Positions 51,543 to 59,571 of a stretch of 64,000 nucleotides of DNA are shown here, one piece after another. The notes under the pieces are model-generated. The model was not told the origin of the DNA. It ran no database searches and worked only from the letters and a program-made list of their open reading frames with translations. The position numbers were made by a program, and so were the translations under genes. Numbering within the stretch: position 1 is the first letter of the stretch; each line of letters starts with the position of its first letter. This DNA is from Stygiobacter sp043807765 (GTDB lineage Bacteria > Bacteroidota > Ignavibacteria > Ignavibacteriales > Melioribacteraceae), in the NCBI GenBank assembly GCA_043807765.1, contig JAZDFQ010000006.1:1-64000 (forward strand), read 5' to 3'.

Positions 51543-54368
51543 ATGGAATCAAAAATAATTATTCGCGGTGCTCGCGAACATAACCTCAAAAATATAGATC
51601 TGGAAATACCGAGGGACTCATTTGTTGTAATCACCGGTCTGTCCGGTTCCGGTAAGTCCTCATTAGCTTTTGACACAATTTACGCAGAAGGACAGCGAAG
51701 GTATATTGAATCACTTTCCTCTTATGCTAGACAGTTCTTAGACCAGCTTGAAAAACCGGATGTTGACCTAATTGAAGGACTAAGTCCGGCAATTTCTATT
51801 GAACAAAAATCTACTCATGGAAATCCCCGTTCAACTGTTGGGACAGTAACTGAAATATATGATTACCTTCGCTTGCTTTATGCTCGCGTAGGAAGAGTAA
51901 ACTGCTACAATTGCGGAAGACCCGTCGTAAAGCAATCAGCAGATCAAATAATTGAAACTGTTCTGAAAGAGTTTGATGAGAAACGTGTAGTTGTTTTGGC
52001 ACCAGTTATACGTGGTAGAAAAGGACATTACCGGGAACTCTTTCAAGAGATTTTACGAGATGGATTTATTCGGGCGCGTGTTGATGGCGAAACACTCGAG
52101 TTGGCAGATGAAACAAAAGTTGATCGTTATAAGACTCATGATATTGAAATCGTAGTTGATCGAGTTAAAATTAACGAAAAATCAAGCTCTCGTGTTACCG
52201 AGTCAATTGAAGTGGCGCTCAACTATGGAAATGGAAATGTAATTATTAACGATGGTGAAAAAGACTTTGTATACAGTAGAAACTTTGCGTGTCTTCATTG
52301 CGGAATTGGTTTTGCTGAATTGGCTCCAAATTCATTCTCATTTAACTCCCCGTATGGTTCTTGTCCCGAGTGTGATGGTTTAGGTGAGAAACGCGAACTT
52401 GACATGAATTTGATTATTCCCGATTGGGAAAAGACGATTAACGAAGAGGGAATTGCGGCTATAGGAAAACCAAGAAGTACATGGTTTTTTAACCAGCTTC
52501 AAATAATTGTAGAAAAATTTGGTTTTACTTATGATACAAAACTGAAAGATTTAACAAAAGAGCAGCTAGATATTCTTCTCAATGGAACAAAAGAAAAAAT
52601 TCCTTTTACATACACTTATGGCGGAGGCAAGCAAGTAACATACATGCACAAGTTTAATGGTGTAATGAATTATGTAAATCATTATTACGAAAATACTTCC
52701 TCGAATAAAATTCGTGAGTGGGCGGAAGCCTTTATGAATACAATGACATGTTCTACTTGTAACGGTGGGAGACTTAAGAAGGAATCTCTAGCAATTACTC
52801 TTAACGAAATGAATATTGCCGCAGTTTCTGCACAATCAATAGATAAAGCTAAAAAGTTCTTTAACTCGCTCAAGTTAACCGAGAGAGAAAAAATTATTGC
52901 TGTCCAAATTCTGAAGGAGATAACATCAAGATTAGACTTTTTACTTAATGTTGGGCTCGATTATCTCACCCTTGATCGTTCAGCTAGAACACTTTCCGGT
53001 GGAGAAGCACAGCGTATAAGATTAGCAACACAGATCGGTTCGCAACTAGCCGGCGTACTATATGTGTTGGATGAGCCTAGTATCGGGCTTCATCAATCTG
53101 ATAATGTTAAGTTGATAAACTCGTTAAAGAATCTTCGCGATTTAGGAAATACGGTTATTGTGGTTGAGCATGACCGTGAAACGATAGAAAGCGCTGATTA
53201 TATTGTTGATCTTGGACCGAGAGCCGGTATTCATGGTGGCGAGGTTGTTTTACATGGAGATACAAAAAGTTTTCTTAAAACAAAAAAAGAAAACAAATCC
53301 TTAACATTAGAATACCTTAAAGACAGAAAACAGATTGAATATGATACCGAGAGAAGAAAGGGAAGTGGAAAGTTTATTGAACTGAAGAAAGCTAGCGGAA
53401 ATAATCTGAAAGAAGTAAATCTAAAAATCCCGTTAGGAACTTTTATTGCAATAACCGGAGTAAGCGGTTCCGGCAAATCTTCTTTGATTAATGAAACTCT
53501 TGTTAAAATTTTGATGAAAAAGATATATAATTCCAAAGTTGTTCCACTCCCATTTTATGAAATATTAGGCTTAGAGAATGTAGATAAAGTTATTGAGATT
53601 GATCAGTCGGCGATTGGGAGAACTCCGCGTTCAAATCCGGCCACTTACACTGGCCTGTTTACACATATAAGAGATTTATTCGCGCAGCTGCCGGAATCTA
53701 AAATGCGCGGCTACGCAGCGGGACGTTTCAGCTTTAACGTAAGCGGCGGAAGATGCGAAGAATGCGAAGGAGACGGCTTAAAGAAAATTGAGATGAATTT
53801 TCTTCCAAACGTTTATGTGCTTTGCGAAGTTTGCAATGGTAAGCGCTATAACCATGAAACTCTGGAAATTCTTTATAAGACTAAATCTATCTCGGATATT
53901 TTAGATATGACTGTTGAAGAGTCTGTTGGCTTCTTCGAGGATTATCCGGCTCTACAAAGAAAAGTTAAGGCACTCAACGATGTTGGCCTTGGTTATATTA
54001 AACTTGGACAGCAGGCTACAACTCTCAGCGGAGGAGAAGCACAGCGCGTTAAACTTGCTACTGAATTAAGCAAAGTACAAACCGGCAATACAATTTATAT
54101 TTTGGATGAACCAACTACCGGTCTTCACTTTGAAGATGTGAACATTTTACTGAAAGTTCTCAATCAGCTTGTAGAGAAAGGGAACACGGTAATTGTTGTT
54201 GAGCATAATTTAGATGTTATTAAAGTTGCTGATTATGTCGTTGATCTCGGCCCGGGAGGCGGGGAATATGGCGGAGAAATAATTGCGGTCGGTACTCCGG
54301 AGGTTGTTTCCGAAAATGAAAAAAGTATTACTGGGAAATTTTTAAGGAAAGAATTACTAAGAAAATAG
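51543..54368 (+). CDS. uvrA: Excinuclease ABC subunit A
   Basis: DNA-damage recognition ATPase of nucleotide excision repair. The 941 residues are normal. The first Walker A GLSGSGKSSLAFD is near 31-43, the second GVSGSGKSSLINE near 638-650, with signatures LSGGEAQRIRLA near 481 and LSGGEAQRVKLA near 824. Zinc cysteines are in CLHCG...CPEC near 249-277 and CEECEGDG...CEVC near 738-764. It leads a plausible operon with a CMD-family gene 7 nt downstream and two metabolic genes after it. The start is ATG at 51543 with only AT-rich sequence upstream. Confidence 0.98.
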   Translation: MESKIIIRGAREHNLKNIDLEIPRDSFVVITGLSGSGKSSLAFDTIYAEGQRRYIESLSSYARQFLDQLEKPDVDLIEGLSPAISIEQKSTHGNPRSTVGTVTEIYDYLRLLYARVGRVNCYNCGRPVVKQSADQIIETVLKEFDEKRVVVLAPVIRGRKGHYRELFQEILRDGFIRARVDGETLELADETKVDRYKTHDIEIVVDRVKINEKSSSRVTESIEVALNYGNGNVIINDGEKDFVYSRNFACLHCGIGFAELAPNSFSFNSPYGSCPECDGLGEKRELDMNLIIPDWEKTINEEGIAAIGKPRSTWFFNQLQIIVEKFGFTYDTKLKDLTKEQLDILLNGTKEKIPFTYTYGGGKQVTYMHKFNGVMNYVNHYYENTSSNKIREWAEAFMNTMTCSTCNGGRLKKESLAITLNEMNIAAVSAQSIDKAKKFFNSLKLTEREKIIAVQILKEITSRLDFLLNVGLDYLTLDRSARTLSGGEAQRIRLATQIGSQLAGVLYVLDEPSIGLHQSDNVKLINSLKNLRDLGNTVIVVEHDRETIESADYIVDLGPRAGIHGGEVVLHGDTKSFLKTKKENKSLTLEYLKDRKQIEYDTERRKGSGKFIELKKASGNNLKEVNLKIPLGTFIAITGVSGSGKSSLINETLVKILMKKIYNSKVVPLPFYEILGLENVDKVIEIDQSAIGRTPRSNPATYTGLFTHIRDLFAQLPESKMRGYAAGRFSFNVSGGRCEECEGDGLKKIEMNFLPNVYVLCEVCNGKRYNHETLEILYKTKSISDILDMTVEESVGFFEDYPALQRKVKALNDVGLGYIKLGQQATTLSGGEAQRVKLATELSKVQTGNTIYILDEPTTGLHFEDVNILLKVLNQLVEKGNTVIVVEHNLDVIKVADYVVDLGPGGGEYGGEIIAVGTPEVVSENEKSITGKFLRKELLRK

Positions 54369-54375
54369 AGGTAAA

Positions 54376-54750
54376 ATGAAAACTACTGTTAATGAGTTTC
54401 GTTCCTACCGAGCGGAGATGAACGAACGAATTTTGAATTCGGGATTCAGAGATTACAACAAGTTCTTTGCTTTGGACAATAAGGCTTATGTGGATGGCGC
54501 GCTTAATTCTAAAACCAAAGAGCTAATGGGGCTGGTTGCATCAATGGTTTTGCGCTGTAACGATTGCATCTTGTATCACGTTGATAGATCGATTCAAGAA
54601 GGTGCAACAGAACAAGAATTGTACGAATCTTTTAACATAGCTTTAATTGTTGGCGGGTCGATTGTAATACCGCATCTACGTTACGCAATAGAAAAAATGG
54701 ATGAATTATTTGCAGAGAAGAAAAATGAAAGCCAAACTTCTAATCCCTAA
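54376..54750 (+). CDS. Carboxymuconolactone decarboxylase / AhpD-like protein
   Basis: A 124-residue all-helical protein of the CMD family. LMGLVASMVLRCNDCILYHV near 48-67 contains the CxxC redox pair (CNDC) and the conserved histidine three residues on, as in AhpD-like alkylhydroperoxidases. It may reduce peroxides or act as a redox adaptor; no peroxiredoxin gene is adjacent. It is separated by 7 nt from uvrA, and its end overlaps the amidohydrolase start by 26 nt, implying cotranscription. Confidence 0.88.
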   Translation: MKTTVNEFRSYRAEMNERILNSGFRDYNKFFALDNKAYVDGALNSKTKELMGLVASMVLRCNDCILYHVDRSIQEGATEQELYESFNIALIVGGSIVIPHLRYAIEKMDELFAEKKNESQTSNP

Positions 54751-56083
54751 GCAGATTGTAACTGTTAATTCAAAAAATGATGTTCTTGAAAATCACGCAG
54801 TTGAAATTTCCGGCGGAGTAATTACCAGAATCGAGCCTTTGCAAAGCTTTGATAAAAACAATTATGAAGTTCTTGATTACTCTAAATACACGCTTATTCC
54901 CGGATTTGTACAAACGCATATTCACCTTTGCCAAACGTTATTCCGTGGATTTGCTGATGATCTTGAACTTCTTGATTGGCTTCAGAAAAGAATTTTTCCT
55001 TTCGAAAATTCACACAGCAAAGAATCGCTTAGAGTTTCCGCTCGGCTTGGAATTAACGATTTGCTATGCGGCGGAACAACAACTCTGCTTGATATGGGAA
55101 CATTACGTCATCAGGAAATAATTTTTGAAGAACTAATTAATTCGGGTATGAGAGCATTTGCCGGGAACTGCATGATAGACCAGAACGAGTTGTATCCAGC
55201 TTTCTGCGATACTACTGAATGGAATTTAAAAGCAAGTTATGATTGGGCGAAGTCATTTCACAATTCAAATAATGGAAAAGTAAAGTTTGGATTCGCGCCT
55301 CGCTTTGTTTTGTCTTGTTCAGAAAAACTTTTGAAAGAAACAAAAGAAATGATGAAAGATTTTCCGGGTTCAATTCTACATACACATTCTTCGGAAAATA
55401 AAAAAGAAGTCGAGACTGTACGCGCAATGACTGGAAAAGAAAATGTAGAATATTTCGAATCAATTGGGTTGCTGGACGATCACACAGTTCTGGCGCACTG
55501 TATTCATCTGAATGACAATGAAATAAAATCACTTAAGAAAAACGATGTTAGAATTTCCCATTGTCCGTCTTCAAATTTAAAACTTGGCTCAGGTATCGCA
55601 AACATTCCAAAGTATATAAAAGAAGGAGTTTCTGTTTCGCTCGGTGCGGATGGAGCGCCATGCAATAACGGATTGAGCGCTTTTACAGAAATGCGTCATG
55701 CAGCATTGATTCAAAAGCCAATTCACGGACCAACTGCAATGGATGCGTTTACTGTTTTCCGCTTAGCTACTATTGAAGGCGCAAAAGCTTTGCATCTTGA
55801 AAAAGAAATTGGAAGCATTGAATCTGGTAAAAAAGCAGATTTTGTTTTGCTTGATTTAGAAAAAGCAGATCAGCCCATGCAAATGGACGAGCTGCAAGAC
55901 TTGCCTGACGGCAGTCAGGTCTATTCCAGCATTGTTTATTCAGCCTCAAAAGAAAATGTTAAAGCTGTATTTGTTGATGGAGAGTTGAAAGTAGAGAATG
56001 GAAAGTCGCTGTTGTATGATGAAGCAGAGCTAGTTAGTAATGGTAAAAATCAATTTACAGAATTATTAAAGAGGATTAATTGA
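54725..56083 (+). CDS. Amidohydrolase, MTA/SAH deaminase-like
   Basis: A 452-residue metal-dependent deaminase of the TRZ/ATZ/MtaD subfamily. Metal ligands are seen in QTHIHLCQTLFRGFADD near 63-79 (HxH), LHTHSSENKKE near 219, LAHCIHLND near 257 and LGADGAPCNN near 307 (the aspartate). The FRGFADDLELLDWLQ stretch fits S-adenosylhomocysteine, methylthioadenosine or 5'-deoxyadenosine deaminases. Guanine-deaminase-like substrates cannot be excluded. ATG at 54725 lies inside the CMD gene; an in-frame start at 54701 is less likely. Its stop overlaps the TTG start of rdgB, and both act on purine-type substrates. Confidence 0.88.
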   Translation: MKAKLLIPKQIVTVNSKNDVLENHAVEISGGVITRIEPLQSFDKNNYEVLDYSKYTLIPGFVQTHIHLCQTLFRGFADDLELLDWLQKRIFPFENSHSKESLRVSARLGINDLLCGGTTTLLDMGTLRHQEIIFEELINSGMRAFAGNCMIDQNELYPAFCDTTEWNLKASYDWAKSFHNSNNGKVKFGFAPRFVLSCSEKLLKETKEMMKDFPGSILHTHSSENKKEVETVRAMTGKENVEYFESIGLLDDHTVLAHCIHLNDNEIKSLKKNDVRISHCPSSNLKLGSGIANIPKYIKEGVSVSLGADGAPCNNGLSAFTEMRHAALIQKPIHGPTAMDAFTVFRLATIEGAKALHLEKEIGSIESGKKADFVLLDLEKADQPMQMDELQDLPDGSQVYSSIVYSASKENVKAVFVDGELKVENGKSLLYDEAELVSNGKNQFTELLKRIN

Positions 56084-56667
56084 AAGTAGTTTTTGCAACA
56101 CAGAACAAAGGAAAAGCTCAAGAAGTTAAAAATCTTTTTGAAGGAACAAATATCGAAATTGTATCGCTAGCCGATTTAGAAAATGATATTGATGTTGAAG
56201 AAACCGGCACTACGTTTTATGAAAACGCGTTACTCAAAGCTAAAGCAATCTATGAAATTTATAAACTCCCGGTAATCTCGGATGATTCCGGTTTGGAAAT
56301 TAAACAGCTTGACGGACGTCCGGGAGTTTATTCCGCTCGTTACGCCGGAGAGAATTGCACTTTTGACGATAACAACAAAAAAGTTACTGAAGAGTTGAAG
56401 TCGTACAGACAACCACACAGAGCAAAGTTTGTATCGCAAGCAATTTATTACGATGGAAAGGAAACACTTTCTTTTGTGGGTGAATTGGCCGGAAGAATGA
56501 TTGATAAACCGCGCGGTAATTTCGGCTTTGGCTACGATCCCATTTTTGTTCCGGATGGTTTTGCCAACACTTTGGCAGAGTTAATGCTTGAAGAAAAGAA
56601 TGTAATAAGTCATCGCGCAAAATCTTTTGAGCAACTGAAAATTAAATTAATAGAAAAACAAAAGTAG
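56080..56667 (+). CDS. rdgB: XTP/dITP pyrophosphatase (RdgB/HAM1)
   Basis: Removes deaminated purine nucleoside triphosphates from the pool. The 195 residues match. FATQNKGKAQEVKNLF near 4 binds the triphosphate, ETGTTFYENALLKAKA near 42 and ISDDSGLEIKQLDGRPGVYSARYAG in pieces near 65-90 hold metal-binding acidic residues, and GNFGFGYDPIF near 146 the base pocket. The start is TTG, overlapping the amidohydrolase stop by four bases, so the two are translationally coupled, an apt pairing of purine deaminase and cleaner of deaminated nucleotides. Confidence 0.95.
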   Translation: MKVVFATQNKGKAQEVKNLFEGTNIEIVSLADLENDIDVEETGTTFYENALLKAKAIYEIYKLPVISDDSGLEIKQLDGRPGVYSARYAGENCTFDDNNKKVTEELKSYRQPHRAKFVSQAIYYDGKETLSFVGELAGRMIDKPRGNFGFGYDPIFVPDGFANTLAELMLEEKNVISHRAKSFEQLKIKLIEKQK

Positions 56668-56741
56668 TTCGTGAGTAAATAATTGCATTACATTTTTAAG
56701 TAGTGCTATTTAGTTTTATTATTGCTTAACTAGGATTAATA

Positions 56742-57941
56742 ATGGAATGGATTTTACTTATCGGCTGGTTGATGATAATCAACGGCGCTTTGGGCGGACA
56801 GTACATATTAAACTGGATGGGAAATCAGCCTAAATTTGTCGGCGATCAGCCGGTTGGTGTTTCTCCCGGCGTAATGACGTGGTGGCGAGAAATTTCAAAA
56901 CTTCTTTGGGCGTTAATCGCTGTTACGGTTGAGGTTATTCGCGGTAAAGAATTAAAATATTTATTACCCGGCGCTGCTGCGATGATAACCATTTCCATTT
57001 GTGCTTTTACCGGAGTCATAGAAAACATCGGCTTCTTTTACTTGCCAAAATATTATTCACCGCATCTTTATGCGCCTTACGTAAATGTTTACCTCGTTAT
57101 GCTTCCGTTTCTTGGCAAACTTATGTTCAACGCTACCATCAGAAAAGAGCATTGGATTGGAATTTCGCTTGTAGTTATTGGTCTTGGTGTCCCGCACATT
57201 CCAAGAATGTTAGGAAGAAGCTTAAACCCAAACGAAGTTTTAGATTTCACAGCAATTCTTTGGGTGATTATAATTAACTGCTGCTTATGTTCTCAGCAAA
57301 TTCTTAACAACAAAACAGTTCAGCTTGCCGCAAAAGGGGTAGGTCCAAACGCGTTAGTTATGTGGCGGGAGATTTGGAAAATGGCTTTCATCTGGTCAGC
57401 TCTTTTTATTTTTCCACTACTTAGCAGTGTACTGCATATCAATTTCCCACAGAGTGTTCCAGTAGATAAATTTGAAACAAGAGCTTTATCCAAAGTTGAT
57501 GAAAACAATAAAGCGTTTCTTCTTTCTTATTATGAAAAAGTTGGCGATGAATATGTAATTAACAAATCTGTCTCGGAAGAATCGGAAGAAAAAATTAAAA
57601 CAATTATTTCTGATACTGGTTACAACCGCTTCTTTGCATTGTTCGACGGAAGCATCATCCCAAAAAATTGGTGGCCTATTTTGTTTGTAGTTCTCGCCGG
57701 ATTAACCGGTTACATCTATAGTTTTGGCTTCTTCAAACTCTCTAAATTTGCCGCTCACTATTGGGTGCCTTACACAAACATCTGGCTTGCTGTTTTACCG
57801 TTTGTGATGTTTCTCTTCGGCAAGGAAGTTACACTGTTCCAGATAATCGGCGCAGCAGTTACTTCGCTCGGTTTGATAGTTGGCGTCTCAGATCATAAGA
57901 GGAACAAGGTTGAGGAGATTAAGAGAAAGGACAATAAATAG
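56742..57941 (+). CDS. Membrane protein with internal duplication (DMT/EamA-like)
   Basis: A 399-residue inner-membrane protein with about ten hydrophobic segments in two halves. The halves share GVMTWWREISKLLW near 43-56 and ALVMWREIWKMAFIW near 204-218, each preceded by an LN-containing helix (QYILNW and QQILNN), so the gene arose by duplication of a five-helix unit, as in drug/metabolite transporters. A hydrophilic loop at about 240-300 (KFETRALSKVDENNKAFL) interrupts the second half and is unusual. The substrate is unknown. It is transcribed alone about 75 nt after rdgB. Confidence 0.7.
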   Translation: MEWILLIGWLMIINGALGGQYILNWMGNQPKFVGDQPVGVSPGVMTWWREISKLLWALIAVTVEVIRGKELKYLLPGAAAMITISICAFTGVIENIGFFYLPKYYSPHLYAPYVNVYLVMLPFLGKLMFNATIRKEHWIGISLVVIGLGVPHIPRMLGRSLNPNEVLDFTAILWVIIINCCLCSQQILNNKTVQLAAKGVGPNALVMWREIWKMAFIWSALFIFPLLSSVLHINFPQSVPVDKFETRALSKVDENNKAFLLSYYEKVGDEYVINKSVSEESEEKIKTIISDTGYNRFFALFDGSIIPKNWWPILFVVLAGLTGYIYSFGFFKLSKFAAHYWVPYTNIWLAVLPFVMFLFGKEVTLFQIIGAAVTSLGLIVGVSDHKRNKVEEIKRKDNK

Positions 57942-57974
57942 GTACACGACTTTACAATAAACGTGGTAGAGAAA

Positions 57975-58403
57975 ATGAAAGGTATTTTGATAATAGTATT
58001 TGTCTTTGTGCTTTTTGTCGGTTGTAAGCAACAAGTTGAACCCATTAAATGGGAAAAGCCCGGAGACGAATTAGTCGGTGAGTGGGTGTGGGAAAAAGGT
58101 ACAACTTTAAGTAAAGGTGTAAAAATGGAAATTACTGATTATGGGACTTTTATTCAAAATCCAAGTATTAAGGCAAGTTTCTCTGCTGTTTTTCTGAAGA
58201 AGGGTTTAGGTTATATGATCTATGAATCCACCAATAGGTTGGATACTTCAAAGATTGTCTGGACTGTAAAAGAAGATACTCTTGAGGTTAAGTTTGTTAA
58301 AGATAAACGAATCACCAAAAGCATTTTCAAAGTCATTAAAGAAAAATTAATTATAAACCATTTGGTTGTTCCTCAAAGTAGTGAAGAATTTTCAAGATAC
58401 TGA
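57975..58403 (+). CDS. Small lipoprotein, unknown function
   Basis: A 142-residue lipoprotein with signal peptide and lipobox LFVGC (Cys near 18). The mature part is beta-rich, beginning KWEKPGDELVGEWVWEKG and continuing with WTVKEDTLEVKFVKDKR, a lipocalin-like or copper-resistance-lipoprotein-like alternation without a recognised family. ATG at 57975 is preferred over the GTG at 57963 because it begins a normal signal peptide. The membrane gene at 58408 starts 4 nt after its stop. Confidence 0.7.
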   Translation: MKGILIIVFVFVLFVGCKQQVEPIKWEKPGDELVGEWVWEKGTTLSKGVKMEITDYGTFIQNPSIKASFSAVFLKKGLGYMIYESTNRLDTSKIVWTVKEDTLEVKFVKDKRITKSIFKVIKEKLIINHLVVPQSSEEFSRY

Positions 58404-58407
58404 AATC

Positions 58408-59028
58408 ATGAAATTTCCATTTTGGGAAAATACAGAATCAATAAAAACTACATTTATTATTATTGGTTCTATGATATTAACGCTACTTCTTAACATATTT
58501 TTTCATGAAATAGGTCATAGTATTCCCGTTCTTGTTAGTGGCGGAAGCATAAAAAGAATTGTGATTTTTGGAATTGAATTGATTCCAGATTTTGGAAGAA
58601 ATACTCATTTAGGTCTTATTGCTTTTTTTTCACCTTCTTGGTACTTAGGTCAAGCTACAAATAATTTTTGGCTGGGACTTATGTTGTTTTCTGGTTCCGG
58701 ATTCACCCTACTTATTTCTTATATCTCAATATTCTCGTTATGGTTTTGCAAGGTAAAGCGAACTCTCAGACTTTTTTTAATTGTTTCTTCATTTCATTTC
58801 TTAGATATACTCACATATTCTTTTCTTCCGCTATTAGGGTTCCCGCATCGATTAATAGTCGGTTCCCATAATATGGAACCGGTAGAAGGGCTAATGAAGA
58901 TGGGATTATCAAAAACAAGTTCGTTGTTACTAATTCTAATACTAGTATGTGTTGCAGTTTATTCAATAAGCAGTTTTCTTAAAAAGCATCCAACGGAAGT
59001 TACTATTAGTGTGCATGATAGGTTCTAA
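58408..59028 (+). CDS. Membrane protein with HEIGH metalloprotease-like motif
   Basis: A 206-residue polytopic membrane protein with five or six hydrophobic segments. In the first helix is HEIGH (H33, E34, H37), the zinc motif of intramembrane M50-type proteases, and a later helix contains FLDILTY near 130 with an aspartate that could be the third ligand. No NPDG motif was seen, so catalytic status is uncertain. ATG at 58408 is preferred to an upstream TTG inside the preceding gene. It may be coexpressed with the lipoproteins on both sides. Confidence 0.6.
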   Translation: MKFPFWENTESIKTTFIIIGSMILTLLLNIFFHEIGHSIPVLVSGGSIKRIVIFGIELIPDFGRNTHLGLIAFFSPSWYLGQATNNFWLGLMLFSGSGFTLLISYISIFSLWFCKVKRTLRLFLIVSSFHFLDILTYSFLPLLGFPHRLIVGSHNMEPVEGLMKMGLSKTSSLLLILILVCVAVYSISSFLKKHPTEVTISVHDRF

Positions 59029-59091
59029 GATCATTATCGGAACAAAGCAGATAAGGTTACTAAAAAGAATAATTAATTGGTGGGATAGATC

Positions 59092-59475
59092 ATGATACAG
59101 AAGATTTTTGTTTCAAGAGCGTTTTACAGTATTTGCATCCTTTTGATTTTAACGAATCTCAGTGGATGCTATTCAAATTTTCCGGTTGAAATGGGTAAGG
59201 TTCACGGCTCTGTTGAAGTATCAAAGATAAAACTAAAGGATAAAACTGAAGTCCGATTCAATACCGGTGAGAATCAATTGTTAACACTAGCAGATGATCA
59301 TCTTATCTATCTCAATTCTGGAGGAATAACTCGGAAAATATATTTTTCAGAAGTAGAAAGATTTTATACCTATCGAGTTGATGGTGGAAAAATCATTTTT
59401 GGTGCTCTATGGACTGTGATTGGACTAGTACTGTTACAGATGTTGTTTGGTCCGAGAATTAGCTTTGGCGGGTGA
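59092..59475 (+). CDS. Small lipoprotein with C-terminal membrane segment
   Basis: A 127-residue protein: signal peptide with lipobox LSGC (Cys near 26), a short beta domain (VEVSKIKLKDKTEVRFNTG near 43, RKIYFSEVERFYTYRV near 82) and a hydrophobic helix at about 103-120. It resembles small envelope-stress-type lipoproteins, but no family is recognised. GGTGGGAT precedes the ATG. A palindromic repeat follows. Confidence 0.65.
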   Translation: MIQKIFVSRAFYSICILLILTNLSGCYSNFPVEMGKVHGSVEVSKIKLKDKTEVRFNTGENQLLTLADDHLIYLNSGGITRKIYFSEVERFYTYRVDGGKIIFGALWTVIGLVLLQMLFGPRISFGG

Positions 59476-59510
59476 TTCTAAATCCTTTTTATATTTTCTA
59501 ATTCTTTATT

Positions 59511-59571
59511 GTAGGGAAGGGTCTCAGATCCTTCCTAAAAAAACCGGTCGAGTCTCGGACTCGACCCTACG
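59511..59571. repeat. Palindromic intergenic repeat, family C
   Basis: GTAGGG at 59511 and CCCTAC at 59565-59570 enclose two hairpins: GGAAGGGTCT/AGATCCTTCC (59515-59533, overlapping loop) and a perfect GGTCGAGTC-TCG-GACTCGACC (59546-59566). It fills the convergent gap between a lipoprotein gene and the ABC-F gene, whose TAG stop (59567-59569) lies in the repeat end. Confidence 0.75.
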
